Shown here in pieces: positions 1-11,820 of a stretch of 64,000 bases of DNA (within the stretch, counting starts at the first letter, position 1; every line of letters starts with the position of its first letter). The stretch covers positions 663,354-727,353 of the forward strand of contig CAUEHT010000004.1 of NCBI GenBank assembly GCA_958510875.1, read 5' to 3'. The translations under genes were made by a program, and so were the position numbers. The notes under the pieces are model-generated. The model was not told the DNA's origin and searched no databases. It worked only from the letters and a program-made list of their open reading frames with translations. This DNA is from Endomychus coccineus (Eukaryota; Arthropoda; Insecta; Coleoptera; Endomychidae).

Positions 1-32
1 TGTCTGAATGTTGAAACACGTGTCTGAAACAC

Positions 33-395
33 GTTTCGTAAACTATGGTCGCCTGATTCAATGAGTTACTGTCATTGGCTTGAAGCAGTGACGTCATCAT
101 CGTTCGTGAACGATGGTCGCCGGATTGAATCAGTTACTGTCATTGGCTTGAAGCAGTGACGTCATCATCGTTCGTGAACGATGGTCGCCGGATTGAATCA
201 GTTACTGTCATTGGCTTGAAGCAGTGACGTCATCATCGTTCGTGAACGATGGTCGCCGGATTGAATCAGTTACTGTCATTGGCTTGAAGCAGTGACGTCA
301 TCATCGTTCGTAAACTATGGTCGCCTGATTGAATCAGTTACTGTCATTGGCTTGAAGCAGTGACGTCATCATCGTTCGTAAACTATGATCACCGG
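33..395. repeat. 68-bp tandem repeat array
   Basis: About five copies of a 68-bp unit. The string CGTTCG recurs at 101, 169, 237, 305 and 373, exactly 68 bp apart. Each unit holds a short inverted motif (GTTCGTGAAC), a TGACGTCA-type box and ACTGTCATTGGCTTGAAGC. Diverged single relatives of the GTTCGTGAACGATGG part recur near 903 and 1146. This is non-coding satellite or minisatellite DNA. Confidence 0.9.
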
Positions 396-2110
396 ATCTT
401 CAATTCAATAAAACACCACCTACTCGTCAAATCCTTATGTATTCCGATACACATAAAGCTATAGTCTGATGTTCTCACCCACCCCAATTTGTATGCATCA
501 TATTGATTTTCCCTACATCAGCGGTAAATATTCTCTCTTATCTCGAGTGTTGAAGCTGATAAAGTTGTCACATTCAGAATAGCGAATATGAAAATAATAA
601 ATAACCTATCAATTCGTTGAAGCTTCTTTCTTCATGTGTGTGTTATCAATCTCAAACTTGAAGAATCTCAAATAAATCTACAGGTAATAATAGTCAAACA
701 TATTCATTTAGCCCCGACCAACACACAGGCCCTCGTAGGCTCGCAAATGATAACAATGTTGCATACAAAATAGCTTTAGGTTAGTTACATGGGAAATATC
801 GATATTCTCAAATAAAAGGTAATAAAAGTGGGGTAATTTCTACAGCAGATATTTAACCTCAAAGATTCATCTGTTCAATGTTTGAGTCCTCATCGAACCA
901 TCATAGTTCGTGAACGATGGTGACAGGCTGTTGAATCACGTGCTAAACAAGTGTCATATAGATTAGCGCTTATGAAGATATTCATATGATTATGTAAACC
1001 CATGAACAAAAATGTGTTTATCATTATAATCTTTTACGCGAACGTATGGAGTTTGTAAAAGTCGTGCTCGTGAAGGAAAATAGTACAGATTGCTAATGGA
1101 GATATTTATATAATTATTATTGGTATTTTATTCCTCATCAGCCCATCATAGTTCGTGAACGATGATGCCAGGCTGTTGAATCACGTGCTAAACAAGTGTC
1201 TGAATGATAATAATGATCGCTTATGAAGAAGATACTATAGCTCTACTCAATATTCAGACTTTTATGAAGCATGTGTTTGAATGTCATATAGATTAGCGCT
1301 TATTAAGATATTCATATGATTATTATCCTCATCTATTCCTCATCATAGTTCTACTCCTTGGGTGGTTGGGAAACGAGCTCGATCTACATAAAACTCCTCC
1401 CCGTATATATGTTTCCATTGAAATTGTTTGAATTTTATAAAAAGCTAACTATCCTATGAAGAAATGTGTGTGTCGATGAAAAATGTTTTACTAGTATATT
1501 TTTGCATACTGAAAAAATTATATTAGCACATCTATATGTTTAAGATGATTAAAAATGTATTTTGTTATATAGCAATCGAGCTGTACAGACAGTTGGAATA
1601 ATCATCGTGATGCGTAACACCGCTTCGTCTAGATTCTGTATTGGGCGACACCCAGCAGCAGCTAGATTTCGGATCATATTATGCGATTTACAATCAATAT
1701 GATTCGAATATATACATGTGTGATTTAAAATAAAGTATTCTCATCGCGTTTGAAGGTGATCGGCGTATCTTTCTTATCGCTCGAGCGAGCTGTAGCTCTA
1801 CCGCAAAATATGATAGTGTTCAACCTGCGACATAAACTTATTTGATTTATATCGGATAATTTATGAAACATACATGAATGAATATTATAACGAATTATGT
1901 TTTACTTCGGAACTAATTTTGGAAAAACATTTTATATATATATATTCATATTACTTTCGGATAACTTATGAAACTACTTGAACATTGAAGGATCGCGCGC
2001 ATCATTACGATAATTCCAAGTTTAATAAGATGATTTAATAGTTATTTCTGCAAACGCTTCATAATATCGCTATTATGAGAAGCAGCATTTTTGTAAACTA
2101 TCACATGTTA
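396..2110. other. AT-rich non-coding region with short dispersed repeats
   Basis: No coding signal is supported. A block at 898-970 (CATAGTTCGTGAACGATGG, then a GGCTGTTGAATCACGTGC stretch) recurs at 1142-1200. The block with TAGATTAGCGCTTAT recurs near 960 and 1288. A segment at about 1500-1600 is similar to 2435-2530 (TATGTTTAAGATGATT, then a TATAGCAATC string), so this is a diverged repeat field. Confidence 0.6.
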
Positions 2111-2820
2111 GATGTTATGACCCTTATTGAAGACTTGTGGGGGCAGACAATGCGCCGTGTACGATATCATTATAACTCAGACAAAACCCTGCGACTAACG
2201 GCATGTACAAACAACCTCACATTTCATTGAAGACTCCTGCAAGGTAGATACCTCGCTGAAGACCTGCGTGATAGACATCATTATACCTGCACACTCTGTA
2301 TAACCTCACATACACACCTGTCTCGTTGGAGATCGCGTGAGCTTCATTCAAATTCACATGACTAACGTCATACATAAACAATCTGTATAACCTCACATTC
2401 CATACCCCATTGAAGTCTCCCAACTCCATTTTGTATACTAAAAATAATTTCCATATATGTTTAAGATGATTGAAATCGCATTTTGTAATATAGCAATCAA
2501 GTAAGGTACAGACTGCTTGGATAAACGTTTTGAGAGTAATTTCCTTATAAACATCGCGTTTGAGAAATGCAGAAGATATCATTTCCACACTGTATAACAT
2601 TCCATCTATGCATTCACGGAACAGCAGCCCTCCCATGATACCTCCGATGAATACCCGCCTCTTTCAAAAATCACGTGACTGACGACATGTACAAACAACA
2701 CTATTTCAAAACCCCTATGGGCTAGCGCTATGAAGCCTCACATTCCATACCTCGCTTCGTGACATACCTGCATGACTAACGTTATGTAAAACAATTACCT
2801 GCATCATATAGACTGCAATA
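2110..2820. repeat. Diverged repeat field, CCTCACATTCCATACC-type motifs
   Basis: Motifs such as CCTCACATTCCATACC, CATGACTAACG, ATTGAAGACTCC and TGTATAACCTCACAT recur irregularly through this stretch, at spacings of roughly 60-200 bp. They look like diverged tandem duplications and overlap the 139-codon minus-strand ORF. Confidence 0.45.
2217..2636 (-). CDS. Uncharacterised 139-codon ORF with internal repeats
   Basis: An open minus-strand frame of 139 codons that I do not recognise. The C-terminal half contains two related blocks about 37 residues apart, each with an RLYR core followed by Tyr/Asp/Val-rich sequence (RLYRLFMYDVSHV and RLYRVCRYNDVYH). The DNA shows the same thing: the strand carries diverged repeats built on CCTCACAT and TTGAAGACT from about 2110 to 2820. 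The N-terminal half is Leu/Ile/Phe-rich and could be helical. Part of it is similar to non-ORF DNA at about 1500-1600, so this may be one surviving unit of a decayed repetitive gene or simply a repeat. No start context or splice evidence decides. Confidence 0.25.
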   Translation of the reverse strand: MGGLLFRECIDGMLYSVEMISSAFLKRDVYKEITLKTFIQAVCTLLDCYITKCDFNHLKHIWKLFLVYKMELGDFNGVWNVRLYRLFMYDVSHVNLNEAHAISNETGVYVRLYRVCRYNDVYHAGLQRGIYLAGVFNEM

Positions 2821-2885
2821 TACTCGCACTCAGACCGGATACCCCGCGGTTATATCTACAACATTAAAATCGCTTGTTCTCAATT

Positions 2886-2953
2886 CCTCCATAGCTGAGC
2901 GGTTAAGGAACCGGCTTTGGATTTCATTTCTCGGGTTCGATTCCCGTGTGTAG
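2886..2953 (+). repeat. tRNA-like SINE head (A and B box)
   Basis: TAGCTGAGCGG matches the Pol III A box and GGGTTCGATTCCC the B box, about 45 bp apart. The sequence between resembles the GAGCGGTTAAGG region of Ser/Leu-type tRNAs. The acceptor and anticodon stems do not close properly, so I read this as a tRNA-derived SINE head or decayed tRNA rather than a working tRNA. A T/A-rich run follows. Confidence 0.5.
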
Positions 2954-3272
2954 AAAAAAATATTTTGATGCTGCTTTACATTGAAGTTCTCCCTAACCTC
3001 ACATATTGCTTGCTGTCTACCTTGAACGATCAAGCCCTAGCCGTCTACCCGGTAACACCTAGAGGTCAGAGGCGAGACCACACCGTCTACCCAGGCCGGT
3101 AATACAGGGTCAGTACTTACCGATACCTGTCTGGGCATACCGCGCATGCACGAGTGTATCACTGGTTGCCTACATCTGATAAGGCTCTCTGTCTGGCCGC
3201 CCAAGGTGGCTCCATACCTACTTGCTTCCTAGAGGTGGCGGAGCCCCCTCCACGAAGCAGTCTGTACCTTAG

Positions 3273-3690
3273 GTCTGCCATGACAGCTGTCACTTGGTGG
3301 TGACATCTCTACGAAGCAATCTGTACCTTAGGTCTGCCATGACAGCCTGTCACTTGATGGCTGCCATGACAGCTGGTCCTTATGGTTGCCATGACAGCTG
3401 GTTCTTATGGTCGCCATGACAGCTGGTTCTTATGGTCGCCATGACAGCTGGTTCTTATGGTCGCCATGACAGCTGGTTCTTATGGTTGTCATGACAGCTG
3501 GTCCTTATGGTCGCCATGACAGCTGGTCCTTATGGTCGCCATGACAGCTGGACCTTATGGTTGCCATGACAGCTGGTCCTTATGGTCACCATGACAGCTG
3601 GTTCTTATGGTCGCCATGACAGCTGGTTCTTATGGTCGCCATGACAGCTGGTTCTTATGGTCGCCATGACAGTTGGACCTTAGGGCCGCC
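3273..3690. repeat. 25-bp tandem repeat array (GCCATGACAGCTGG)
   Basis: Thirteen units with exact 25-bp spacing (3363 to 3663), each GCCATGACAGCTGG followed by TYCTTATGGTY, with one or two looser copies upstream at 3277 and 3337. Each unit contains the E-box-like palindrome CAGCTG. It is more GC-rich than its surroundings and non-coding. Confidence 0.9.
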
Positions 3691-3699
3691 ATGCTGCCA

Positions 3700-5093
3700 T
3701 GTGTTAGTCACGTGACTCTGTACATGTGACACACTTTTTGAACACACCCTGTATACTCTTTACAAATAAAATAAAATCCTTATCACCTACATCCTTTCAA
3801 AACTGATAAGGACGAGCTCATGCACCGGATGCACATCGACAGCTAGACCGGAAGTGGAGACCGGATATCCTGGTCGAGGAGTAGCCATGTTCATCTACTA
3901 GTATGTTTTTAAATAATTGAAATCAATATTAAGTATTACAAGAGTCCAGAGGTATTACCTGTAAACAATGATTTGGAAAATTTTACAGGGCATTTTATGA
4001 AGTATCGTAGTAAAGCGAAATTGAATGTAAATGATATATTATTCGATATTAACTGTTGATTTAGTAATAATCGTTATGTAAAGTGAAAATTTACCAATTT
4101 AGGTAGAATTAATTGATTAGGAATCTGAATGCAATAATTTAGACTCACATTTATCAACTTATCATCTTACAGAAAAAGATTATGTTCAATAAGATTGGAG
4201 TATCAAATGAGGATGTACATTTTTATTATAAACAATCGAAATTACTTTGCGTAATTTAGTTATTTTTATTTTTCCAATTATTTCAATTATGCCAAACATT
4301 TAAACCGAAAGATAGAATTGTTACGATATCAAGTCTGAAAGTATAGCTCCGGTTCTTTAAAAAGAATCATGAATTAAGAATACCTTTGATTTAAGTATCA
4401 AAGGGTATCATTTCGTTACTGAGTATTAATAGTAAGAAACTATAATAACGCATCTTATTTTCAGGGAATATATAAGTGGAGAAGTAATTTAATACTTTTT
4501 ATTTGGTGATTGTAAAATATAGTGAATAAGCCCCTGTGGTGCGTATCCCTTACTTTGAACTATCCGAAAAGGAAAGAATTTTAGAACCTGTCATAAATCT
4601 TCTGTTGTGTATAGAGTAGGAATATAGGGCAATGAACCGTAATTGAAAAGGGCGTTTGTCAATGTTGAACGACAAATTTTAAAAAAGCACAATTTGTAGT
4701 ATTGGAAGTTAGATAAAGAGTTTAGTAAATGCAGCGATATAAGTCGATTAGAATATCGAAAGAGATTATTTACCAGATAAGGGATTGTCTTACAACAATT
4801 TCTTATTTCTGTTGAGTTGGATAAAAGATCTAAGGAACGTTTGTTAAGATAGATCAAGTGGTCAGTTGAGTAATTGAGTTATCAATTATTTAACACTATT
4901 TTGAAGTCTACGCCTCAGATGTTTAAGAGCATGTGGTGAAATGTGTATTTGGTTTGAATGAATAATAGTAAATCTTTTAGGTATACATTATAAGAGAGTT
5001 ATTATTATTCTTGGTTATTAATAGAAGTAGTTGAAAGTTATATGTATATATAGATATATATGTTCAGTTTGAGTAAATTCATTTTGAATTAAA
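3700..5093. other. Non-coding AT-rich stretch
   Basis: No coding frame or repeat boundary is convincing. If the element starting at 5094 had a 5' LTR it should lie here, but I could not match this DNA to the LTR-like sequence starting at 10104. Confidence 0.4.
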
Positions 5094-6199
5094 ATGGCAA
5101 CTGGCATAACACCTTTGTCATTGGCTCATCCTCAGGATGAAAGACATAAAGTTAACAAATGGGATCAATTATATGATATTATTAAGATGAATTCAATAAA
5201 GAATGAATTTGCTGATCTCGATAAAGTAGAAACAGTGAAGGTAGCGATTATGAAGACTTATTAGAAGCTGTCTGCTTTATAGGTAGAAGATATAAATGGG
5301 AGGAAGGAGAAATACTAAAAAGTATTGTCTCAAAATTCAGAGGAATAGCTAAGCAATTCTATAAAACATTAGAAGAGAAACCGAAAACGATTAATGAATT
5401 GTCAGAGTGGTTGCGAATCTGTTTCGGAAATATAGGTTCCGGTAAACAGGGTATGGCAGAACTTCAAGCTTGTTTCAGGAAACCAAACGAAACACTCGGA
5501 GCTTATGCATACAGATTAAAAGTTATCGCAGAAAAAATGTATCCGAAAGATCAGTTAACAGAAAAATATAGATGGGAGAAGAAACGGATTGTTTTGGAAC
5601 AATTTCTCAATGGAATTGATAAAAAACTTTCTAGAAAGCTTAGGAAATTAGAAGCAAAATACAGCTTTACAACAGTAGAGAAGATTTTGGTAGTTTCAGA
5701 TCCAATAGAGAGGACACTCTCTAGAATAGCAGAATCGGAAGATGAAGACGATTTGATAGCCTCTATTCGGAAGTTAGTATTACAAAATAAATCTAACACG
5801 AATACCCAGGAATACCATCCGCAACAAGAGTTCAATGAAACAAATTTCAAAAATAAATAAGAGTCTAAATTTGAACAGGATAACGTTCACTTCAAACCAA
5901 CTAATTATTATAATAATAATTATAAGTCTAATATTAGGATATCTCGGAATATTCACAAAGAATATCTACAGAATAATCTGAAACCTCAAAACAGGAATCA
6001 ACATTCACGAAAGAACAAAAGAGATAAGCAACAAATTGGATATCAATTTTTCCCTTTTGTTTACATGTTAGACAAATGTTTAAATTGCGGTGATGCAGGT
6101 CATTTTAAAAAAGGTTGTCTTAAGCAACGAAAAAAGTTTTGTTTTAATTGTGGAGATAAAAATCATGTATCTAGAGAATGCCAACTACAGAAAAACTGA
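5094..6199 (+). pseudogene. Retroelement gag with two CCHC zinc knuckles, frameshifted
   Basis: A Gag-like structural protein of an LTR-type retroelement. An ATG at 5094 opens a frame that stops near 5264. A shifted frame continues the protein, and the longest clean part (5399-5860) is a helical, charged 153-codon segment typical of retrotransposon Gag. Downstream, near 6070-6197, two perfect CX2CX4HX4C knuckles follow each other (CLNCGDAGHFKKGC and CFNCGDKNHVSREC), ending in TGA. At least two frame breaks separate the three parts, so this is a relic. No recognisable protease or RT follows, so the clade (Ty3/gypsy-like is most likely) is uncertain. Confidence 0.6.
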
Positions 6200-9100
6200 G
6201 TCAGAGCCTACAGAATGAGATATTGATAACGAAAACAATTGTTTGTAAAATTAACTGGAAAAATTGAAAAGGTAAATTTTTGTTTTCTGTTTGTTTCCTA
6301 TTATTTTTGCTTGACAAACATTTTGGTTCATAGTTACAGTGGCATTGGTAGCTAAATTTCAAAGTCTTAAGAGATTAAATATTTCAATTCCAAAAGATTG
6401 AAATACAATATTGATGTATTTCATTGAATAAATTATTCAATTAAGATTCAGTAAAAATGACATTAGTATATGAGAAAACAGTAAAGATACAGTAAGTAAC
6501 TTGCGAGTTTATAGTTGAGTACAAAGATTCAGTATAAGCAAGTTTGAACCAATAAAAAAGTTTGAGTCAAATACACTAGAACTGGAAAGCACTTCTTTTT
6601 GTTGAGTCCCATGTATGCGAGCGGCCTTTGGAGGTAGCACAGAGACAAATAACAGTTTCTGCCCGGAAAAGTCTGGAGTTGAACGGACACTTGTGAAGCT
6701 ATCGGTCTATGTATATGGATGTGGGGTGGAAAGCTAATCCTAGGGAAAGTAACTTGCAACTACCTACCTTTATAGACTCCAGTAACGATTCTGAAGTGTT
6801 AAACAATAGAAAGAATTTTGATAAATGTCGAAATTCAACTAGCAAAACAATAGACCAGATAATTAATATGTTTTACGATCAAGATTCTAATAAAACTTTT
6901 CCTGAATTTATTTAATGTCAGTTAGGGGCATCTCGCTGGTTCGAATAACTCTGATAGACATTAAGTAGATAACCTTAGGTACCAGGTTAATGGGAACGAA
7001 GTTGGAAATACCACATTTCCAAAGGTTGCGGTTATAGTATACTAATCCTACACCTTTTTAATGAATCACATTCTGATCTAATTATTATAAAATCAGTAAT
7101 AACTATTTCAGAAGAAGAAAAAGATCATCATGTAATCATAAGAATTTGAATATAAAATACAATACCTCAGACCATTTCTCTAAACAAAATACAATTTTTA
7201 ATTTAACACGTGTTACTAAAAAAAGGATGTCGTCCGTCTACTTCCCAGAGAAAGTATGAGTATGGGGAAGGAGGCAAGAGATGAGGCATGCATCTAAGGC
7301 TCGGTGCATGTAAAACGTTATGGGAACATTTATTATGATTATGAATTTGAGTATATTATTATTTGGACAGTGTTAAACAAGGTCAGAGTTCACTTAGAGC
7401 AACACAACAATGGTAAATGAATATGATAGAAAAAAGATAGTAGCCAGGAATATGAGTATGGTACTATAGTATAGAAACCGTTTTCCCAGCGGTAAGTTGA
7501 GATAGATAGTGGGCAAGGAATATTTAGTGAAGCCACTATGTAGAATACCGTTTTTCGTAACGGAAAGCCATATGAGATAGTAGTGCGAAATATGTAGTAA
7601 AGGCACCATATGAGGTAGTATTGCGAAATATTTAGTAAAGGCACAATATGAGATAGTAGTGTGGAATATTTAGTGAAGGCACAATATGAGATAGTAGTGC
7701 GGAACATTTAGTAAAGGCACAATATGAGATAGTAGTGCGGAATATTTAGTGAAGGCACCATATGAAAAAGTAAGACAGTACGTAGTAGAAATGAAAGAGA
7801 ATAAATACAGTCAAGAGTAAAAGAATCAATTACACTCAATAGCCTATGCAATCATTGAAGTAGAACAAAATTCTACAACGTCAAAAGTAAGTATTTATTG
7901 GTAATAATGAGTTGGAATTAAATTAATAAAAATAAGAGAAGAAAATTCAGAATGTAAATGCTCTATTTTATTTTAAATCGTATTATAGGAAGTAACAATA
8001 ATTCAAATTTAGAACCGATATAGTCAAGATTTGGAATTGAAAGTCCCAATTGTGAAAATAAGTATACCAAATCAAGTATTTTAGAAACAACGAATGTTAG
8101 TGTTATAATAAAGGAAGAGTAAGTTTTTTTTAACATAGTGAATGATACAAAAGGTAACAATAGCACTAGCAAAATCAATTCAAAATATATCAAATATTCA
8201 ATACATTATAAATTAATTCATCCGAAGTAACGACATATATTTCCTTTATGCACTTCACAAGGACAAGCTCAATATTTTTTTTTTAGTTGATAGAAATGTA
8301 GAATATTCATACTATGATTCATCTAAACTTTTTAAATTGGTCGCAGAGGAAGGAATTATCAAAATTCATCAAGTACATTAAAATAGTTCAAGGGAATGGT
8401 AGCAATACGTTAAAAAGAATATAGATACAATACATAATTAATTCATAAATGCAAATTCAATCGAATTAAGGTTAAGAGATAAAGTAGTTTTGTTAGATCA
8501 GTATGATATACAAGGGTTGAATAAAGGTTAGCGTACAAAGAGGAAGGGTTTTAGAAAGTATTGAAGTGCAAAATGCAGCCCTAATAAAATAATAGAAGAA
8601 TTTCATAAACTAAAGATCAGAGTTCATTTGAGTAGGTTGAAAGTGCGGTTAGATAAATTGAAATAATACACAGAAGTAAACAGGAAAGAAAGAATAAATC
8701 AATAGAGTTGAGTTGAGAATTGTAGTAAATTTAGGGATTGCACCATCGCACCACAGCACCATTAAACTTCAGGTAGAGATAAAGAATTATGAAGAGTTAA
8801 CCAGATGTGGGTAATACAATACACAATATACATAGATTGCGAGACAAGAATGGAACAAACCAGAGGACAAGGAGGATATGTTCATCATAATCATGAAGAG
8901 AATCAAGATTGTTTAAAACTGATTTCAATTTTGCTTAATTTTTAGATTTTAATAATCTTCTGTATATTAGCTAACAGCTAATAAGAATAGGAGATAGTTT
9001 GTTTTAGTGTCGAGTTAACGAGTGACATGAGAAGCTGAAATAGTACGCGATTTAAGAAGAAGTTTCAACAGAGTCGAAGGAGTCAGAGGATCTCATACGC

Positions 9101-9230
9101 GAAATGTAGACAATACCGGATTCAGGTCAAATTGAAACAGGAAACCTAACAATTATTCGGTTTAATTTTATTTTAATACACGTGATGTTTTCTTTAGGTT
9201 CTAGTAATTCCAATATGGCGGAGCTGTAAC
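6200..9230 (+). other. Decayed interior of LTR-type element, no intact domains
   Basis: Three kilobases without a supported gene. A segment near 8465-8560 translates to a basic stretch (LRDKVVLLDQYDIQG) that could be a remnant of a pol C-terminus, but this is weak. No RT YxDD or integrase DDE motif was seen. The likeliest reading is the eroded pol interior, interrupted by a short tandem repeat (7563-7770). Confidence 0.3.
7563..7770. repeat. 38-bp tandem repeat
   Basis: About five copies of a 38-bp unit (core ATATGAGATAGTAGTGCG followed by GAATATTTAGTRAAGGCAC). The core recurs at 7605, 7643, 7681 and 7719. Looser relatives extend upstream to about 7450. The apparent minus-strand ORFs here are artefacts of the repeat. 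Confidence 0.85.
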
Positions 9231-9463
9231 TAGGATGGCAAGGACCAACAACGGAGTTCACAGGAACACCTGGCCGAATGGAACCTTGGTTGGATCCCAG
9301 GACCTATTCAGAAACTAGTTCCAGGACATACTAGGTACTTCAGAATAGATCCACGTCGGAAGCAACGATTTACCTGCCAAGTCATCGTCGAGTCAACCCA
9401 CTTCATCAGCAAAGAATGGATCAAAGTAGCCGGGAATCTAGAAATTGAAAAAAGCAAAGTCTA

Positions 9464-9766
9464 TTGGACGCTAACATCAAAAACGAACAAATCAGTTTCA
9501 CGAAAGAGGACATGGAATCATTCCAACGCGCGTTTCCTGCATGGAAAAGAAAAGGAGGATCGGAAAATTTAGTCAGAGAAACGTATCGAATCAGTCACAG
9601 AAGAAGTCTGCAGTTTCCTAAGCAGAAGGGGAAACAATTTTGCCTATTCATGGATGCAATTATACAGTATGGTGCACCAGAAGCTTTATATCTGAGGCAG
9701 CCACGAACTTTTTTTTTTCACAATGAGGAAGAGGCTCAAGACCATCCAAAACGAACAAATATTTGA
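9464..9766 (+). pseudogene. Unrecognised 100-codon ORF in decayed element
   Basis: An open frame of 100 codons with charged and aromatic composition. Upstream DNA (about 9270-9420) also translates to a proline/arginine-rich stretch without stops in one frame (GPIQKLVPGHTRYFRIDPRR), so both may belong to one broken gene. By position (3' part of the element, before a polypurine tract) it could be a third ORF, but I find no env or transmembrane signature and assign no function. Confidence 0.25.
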
Positions 9767-10091
9767 GGAACAATCAATGCCAAGCAGTAGCAGATACTTA
9801 CACTATCTTTATTAAAAATCCAATTTGAAATATCAGAAGAGAACAAAATGGAAGAAGAAGAAGAGGACCAGGTACCACAGCTCCATCTACAAGCAATGTA
9901 TGAACAGATCCACATTCCAGGGAGAAGATGATGAAGACAACGAAATTTGTAATTTGTGTTTTGTTATTGTTGTTGTTTATTTGTTTTTTTTTTATTCAGG
10001 TATTTGTGTTTTTTTGTATAGGTATATGTGTATGTTTTTTTTTCTTTTTGCGAATCATTTGTTTCCGTCCTGACCCATATGATTCTTTTTA

Positions 10092-10103
10092 ACAAGGGGG
10101 TAA
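10092..10103 (+). promoter_or_regulatory. Putative polypurine tract before a 3' LTR
   Basis: AACAAGGGGGTAA lies immediately 5' of TGTAACAAGG at 10104. A purine tract abutting a TG dinucleotide is the usual 3' LTR boundary of an LTR retroelement. No second LTR was found, so this is tentative. Confidence 0.35.
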
Positions 10104-11291
10104 TGTAACAAGGGTTTAGTACAGGTTATTTCCAATATTTAAAAAAACAAAGTCATTCTTAGTAAATTGAAATTTCATGTAAAATTAAAATATCTAACAG
10201 TAAAGAACATCCAGGGGTTGCCAGATGTTTCAATATTGAATGTAGCTCGAGGAAGTTAGGGAATTTCTAAAATAAATATAAGACAATTCACACTCGTTTC
10301 AACGAGGGTGGTATGATACCATAGCTAGGTCAAGAAGGTTGTAAAAGTCCACACAAGTTAGTAATAAAGGATATAATAAACCTGTCGAACCAATACCCGA
10401 TACACGACGAGAAACTAATGGTTTGCTACAAGATAGATATTGATGTTTTCCATCTGGAGATGTTTTATGTACATTCAAATCAGTTAGTGATATTTAGTAA
10501 AGGACAGACAGATTTAGAAATCCCCACATTCTGTACTAAAGACCTCAAGAGAGAAATCTTATTGCTTATTGGTTAAACAATTCAGGGATCCGTTTCCGAA
10601 TTGTAGATTGGTTCTTGAGGAAAAGGACGCATTATAAATACTAGGGATAATGCCTAAAACCTTCAGTTATATTCTCTAGCTTGAATTAGTCTCTTGAGAA
10701 ATCACGTGACACTTAATTTCAATTAATTTAACTTGTTAGTTTCTCCAGAGTGTTTTTGGTAAGAAGGGTGGATTTCGCTTAATCAGAATTGTTTCAGATT
10801 TTCGATCAAAGTTGTTATTCTCAGTATTTATTCAAGTTAAGTTCAAGAATACTTTCAAATCATTTCATTCATTTTCGATCCCCTAGGTTCATCCTGGTTG
10901 GGTATCAATCTATTAATCTTAGTTTTATTTCTCTTTTAGTTGATTTAGATTATCTAGGTATTTTATTTGAGTATAGATTTTGATCTTAGTTTTATATCTT
11001 AGTTTTATTCTTATTAGTAATAAAGTTAACCATAGTATTCATTTTTATTATCTTTAATTTTCATTCATTCTTTTATTATTATCATTATCATTTAATTGTT
11101 ATTTTTTTATTATTAAATGTTATTGTTGTTGTTGAGTACGAGTTTATCTGATTGATATTAGCGTTTATCCTTCCTCTTACCTTCCAGTGTTTTAAAATCT
11201 TGAGTGTCTTGTGAAAGAAAAGGGTAAGCGTCAATGATATTTTTCACGTTTGTTCTGGCTAATCAATGATTGGAATCAAACCCCAACGTGT
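10104..11291 (+). repeat. Putative solo/3' LTR-like sequence
   Basis: Non-coding DNA beginning TGTAACAAGG after a purine tract. The right end is uncertain and was placed at GTGTCA near 11291. The sequence includes T-rich stretches and AATAAA-like signals. I could not find a matching 5' LTR in the window, so both boundaries are guesses. Confidence 0.25.
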
Positions 11292-11395
11292 CACGGTTCT
11301 CTTAATAAAATGGCCACACTGTTAATAAATAAATAGATTGAGGATTAGGAATAATATAAATTCCTTAAGTAGAGTTGTATAGAGTTTTTATTGAT

Positions 11396-11820
11396 AGAGT
11401 ACCATGTTACAATGGCAAAGTGATCTTTTCATGTGTCTTTCAAACCGCTCTTAAAATAATTCTTAGAATATCAAATTATGATCACACTAATTCACAAATT
11501 GTTACCTTGCTTACTATGTATAACTGTACTGTCTTTCAAACCCCTCTTTATGTAATTCTTAGAATATTAAATTATAATCACACTAATTCACAAATTGTTG
11601 CTATGTTTACTATGTAATATTGTACTTTCCTATGATGTACCTGTTTTTGGAATTTCCGTTGATCCCTTAATCTCAACCCTACTTCATTCTACTCTATTTA
11701 TATTCGAACTGTTTCATTGATTTCTTCATAATTTTTTAATTGTTTGATAATGGCACTTCGGTGTTGAAACTATAGTTACGTTTTCACGTTATTATCAATA
11801 AAAGTGGTATAAAAACAAAG
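11396..11820 (+). mobile_element. PLE family D 3' end fragment
   Basis: Matches the 3' end of the family D Penelope-like element at 47165-47590: the last codons (KVIFSCVFQTALK in a shifted frame), two direct repeats of an ATTCTTAGAATATYAAATTATRATCACAC-type unit, and the terminal hairpin region. The coding part upstream is missing. The same segment occurs inverted at 45600-46050. Confidence 0.8.
11738..11783 (+). ncRNA. Hammerhead-like fold, PLE family D (variant core)
   Basis: The order is stem I 5' strand TGT, core TTGATAA, T, stem II GGCAC/GTGTT closed by TTCG, then GAAA, a self-complementary stem III segment ACTATAGT, T, and stem I 3' strand ACG. This is the hammerhead layout, except that C3 and G8 of the usual CUGANGA are U and A. 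The same variant occurs in the copies near 45675 and 47491. PLEs are known to carry hammerhead ribozymes in their terminal repeats. Activity of this variant is unknown. Confidence 0.5.

Noticed and set aside
2830..3102. Two short ORFs over the tRNA-like SINE head
   Set aside because: They cover the Pol III box region and SINE body on both strands. No protein features.
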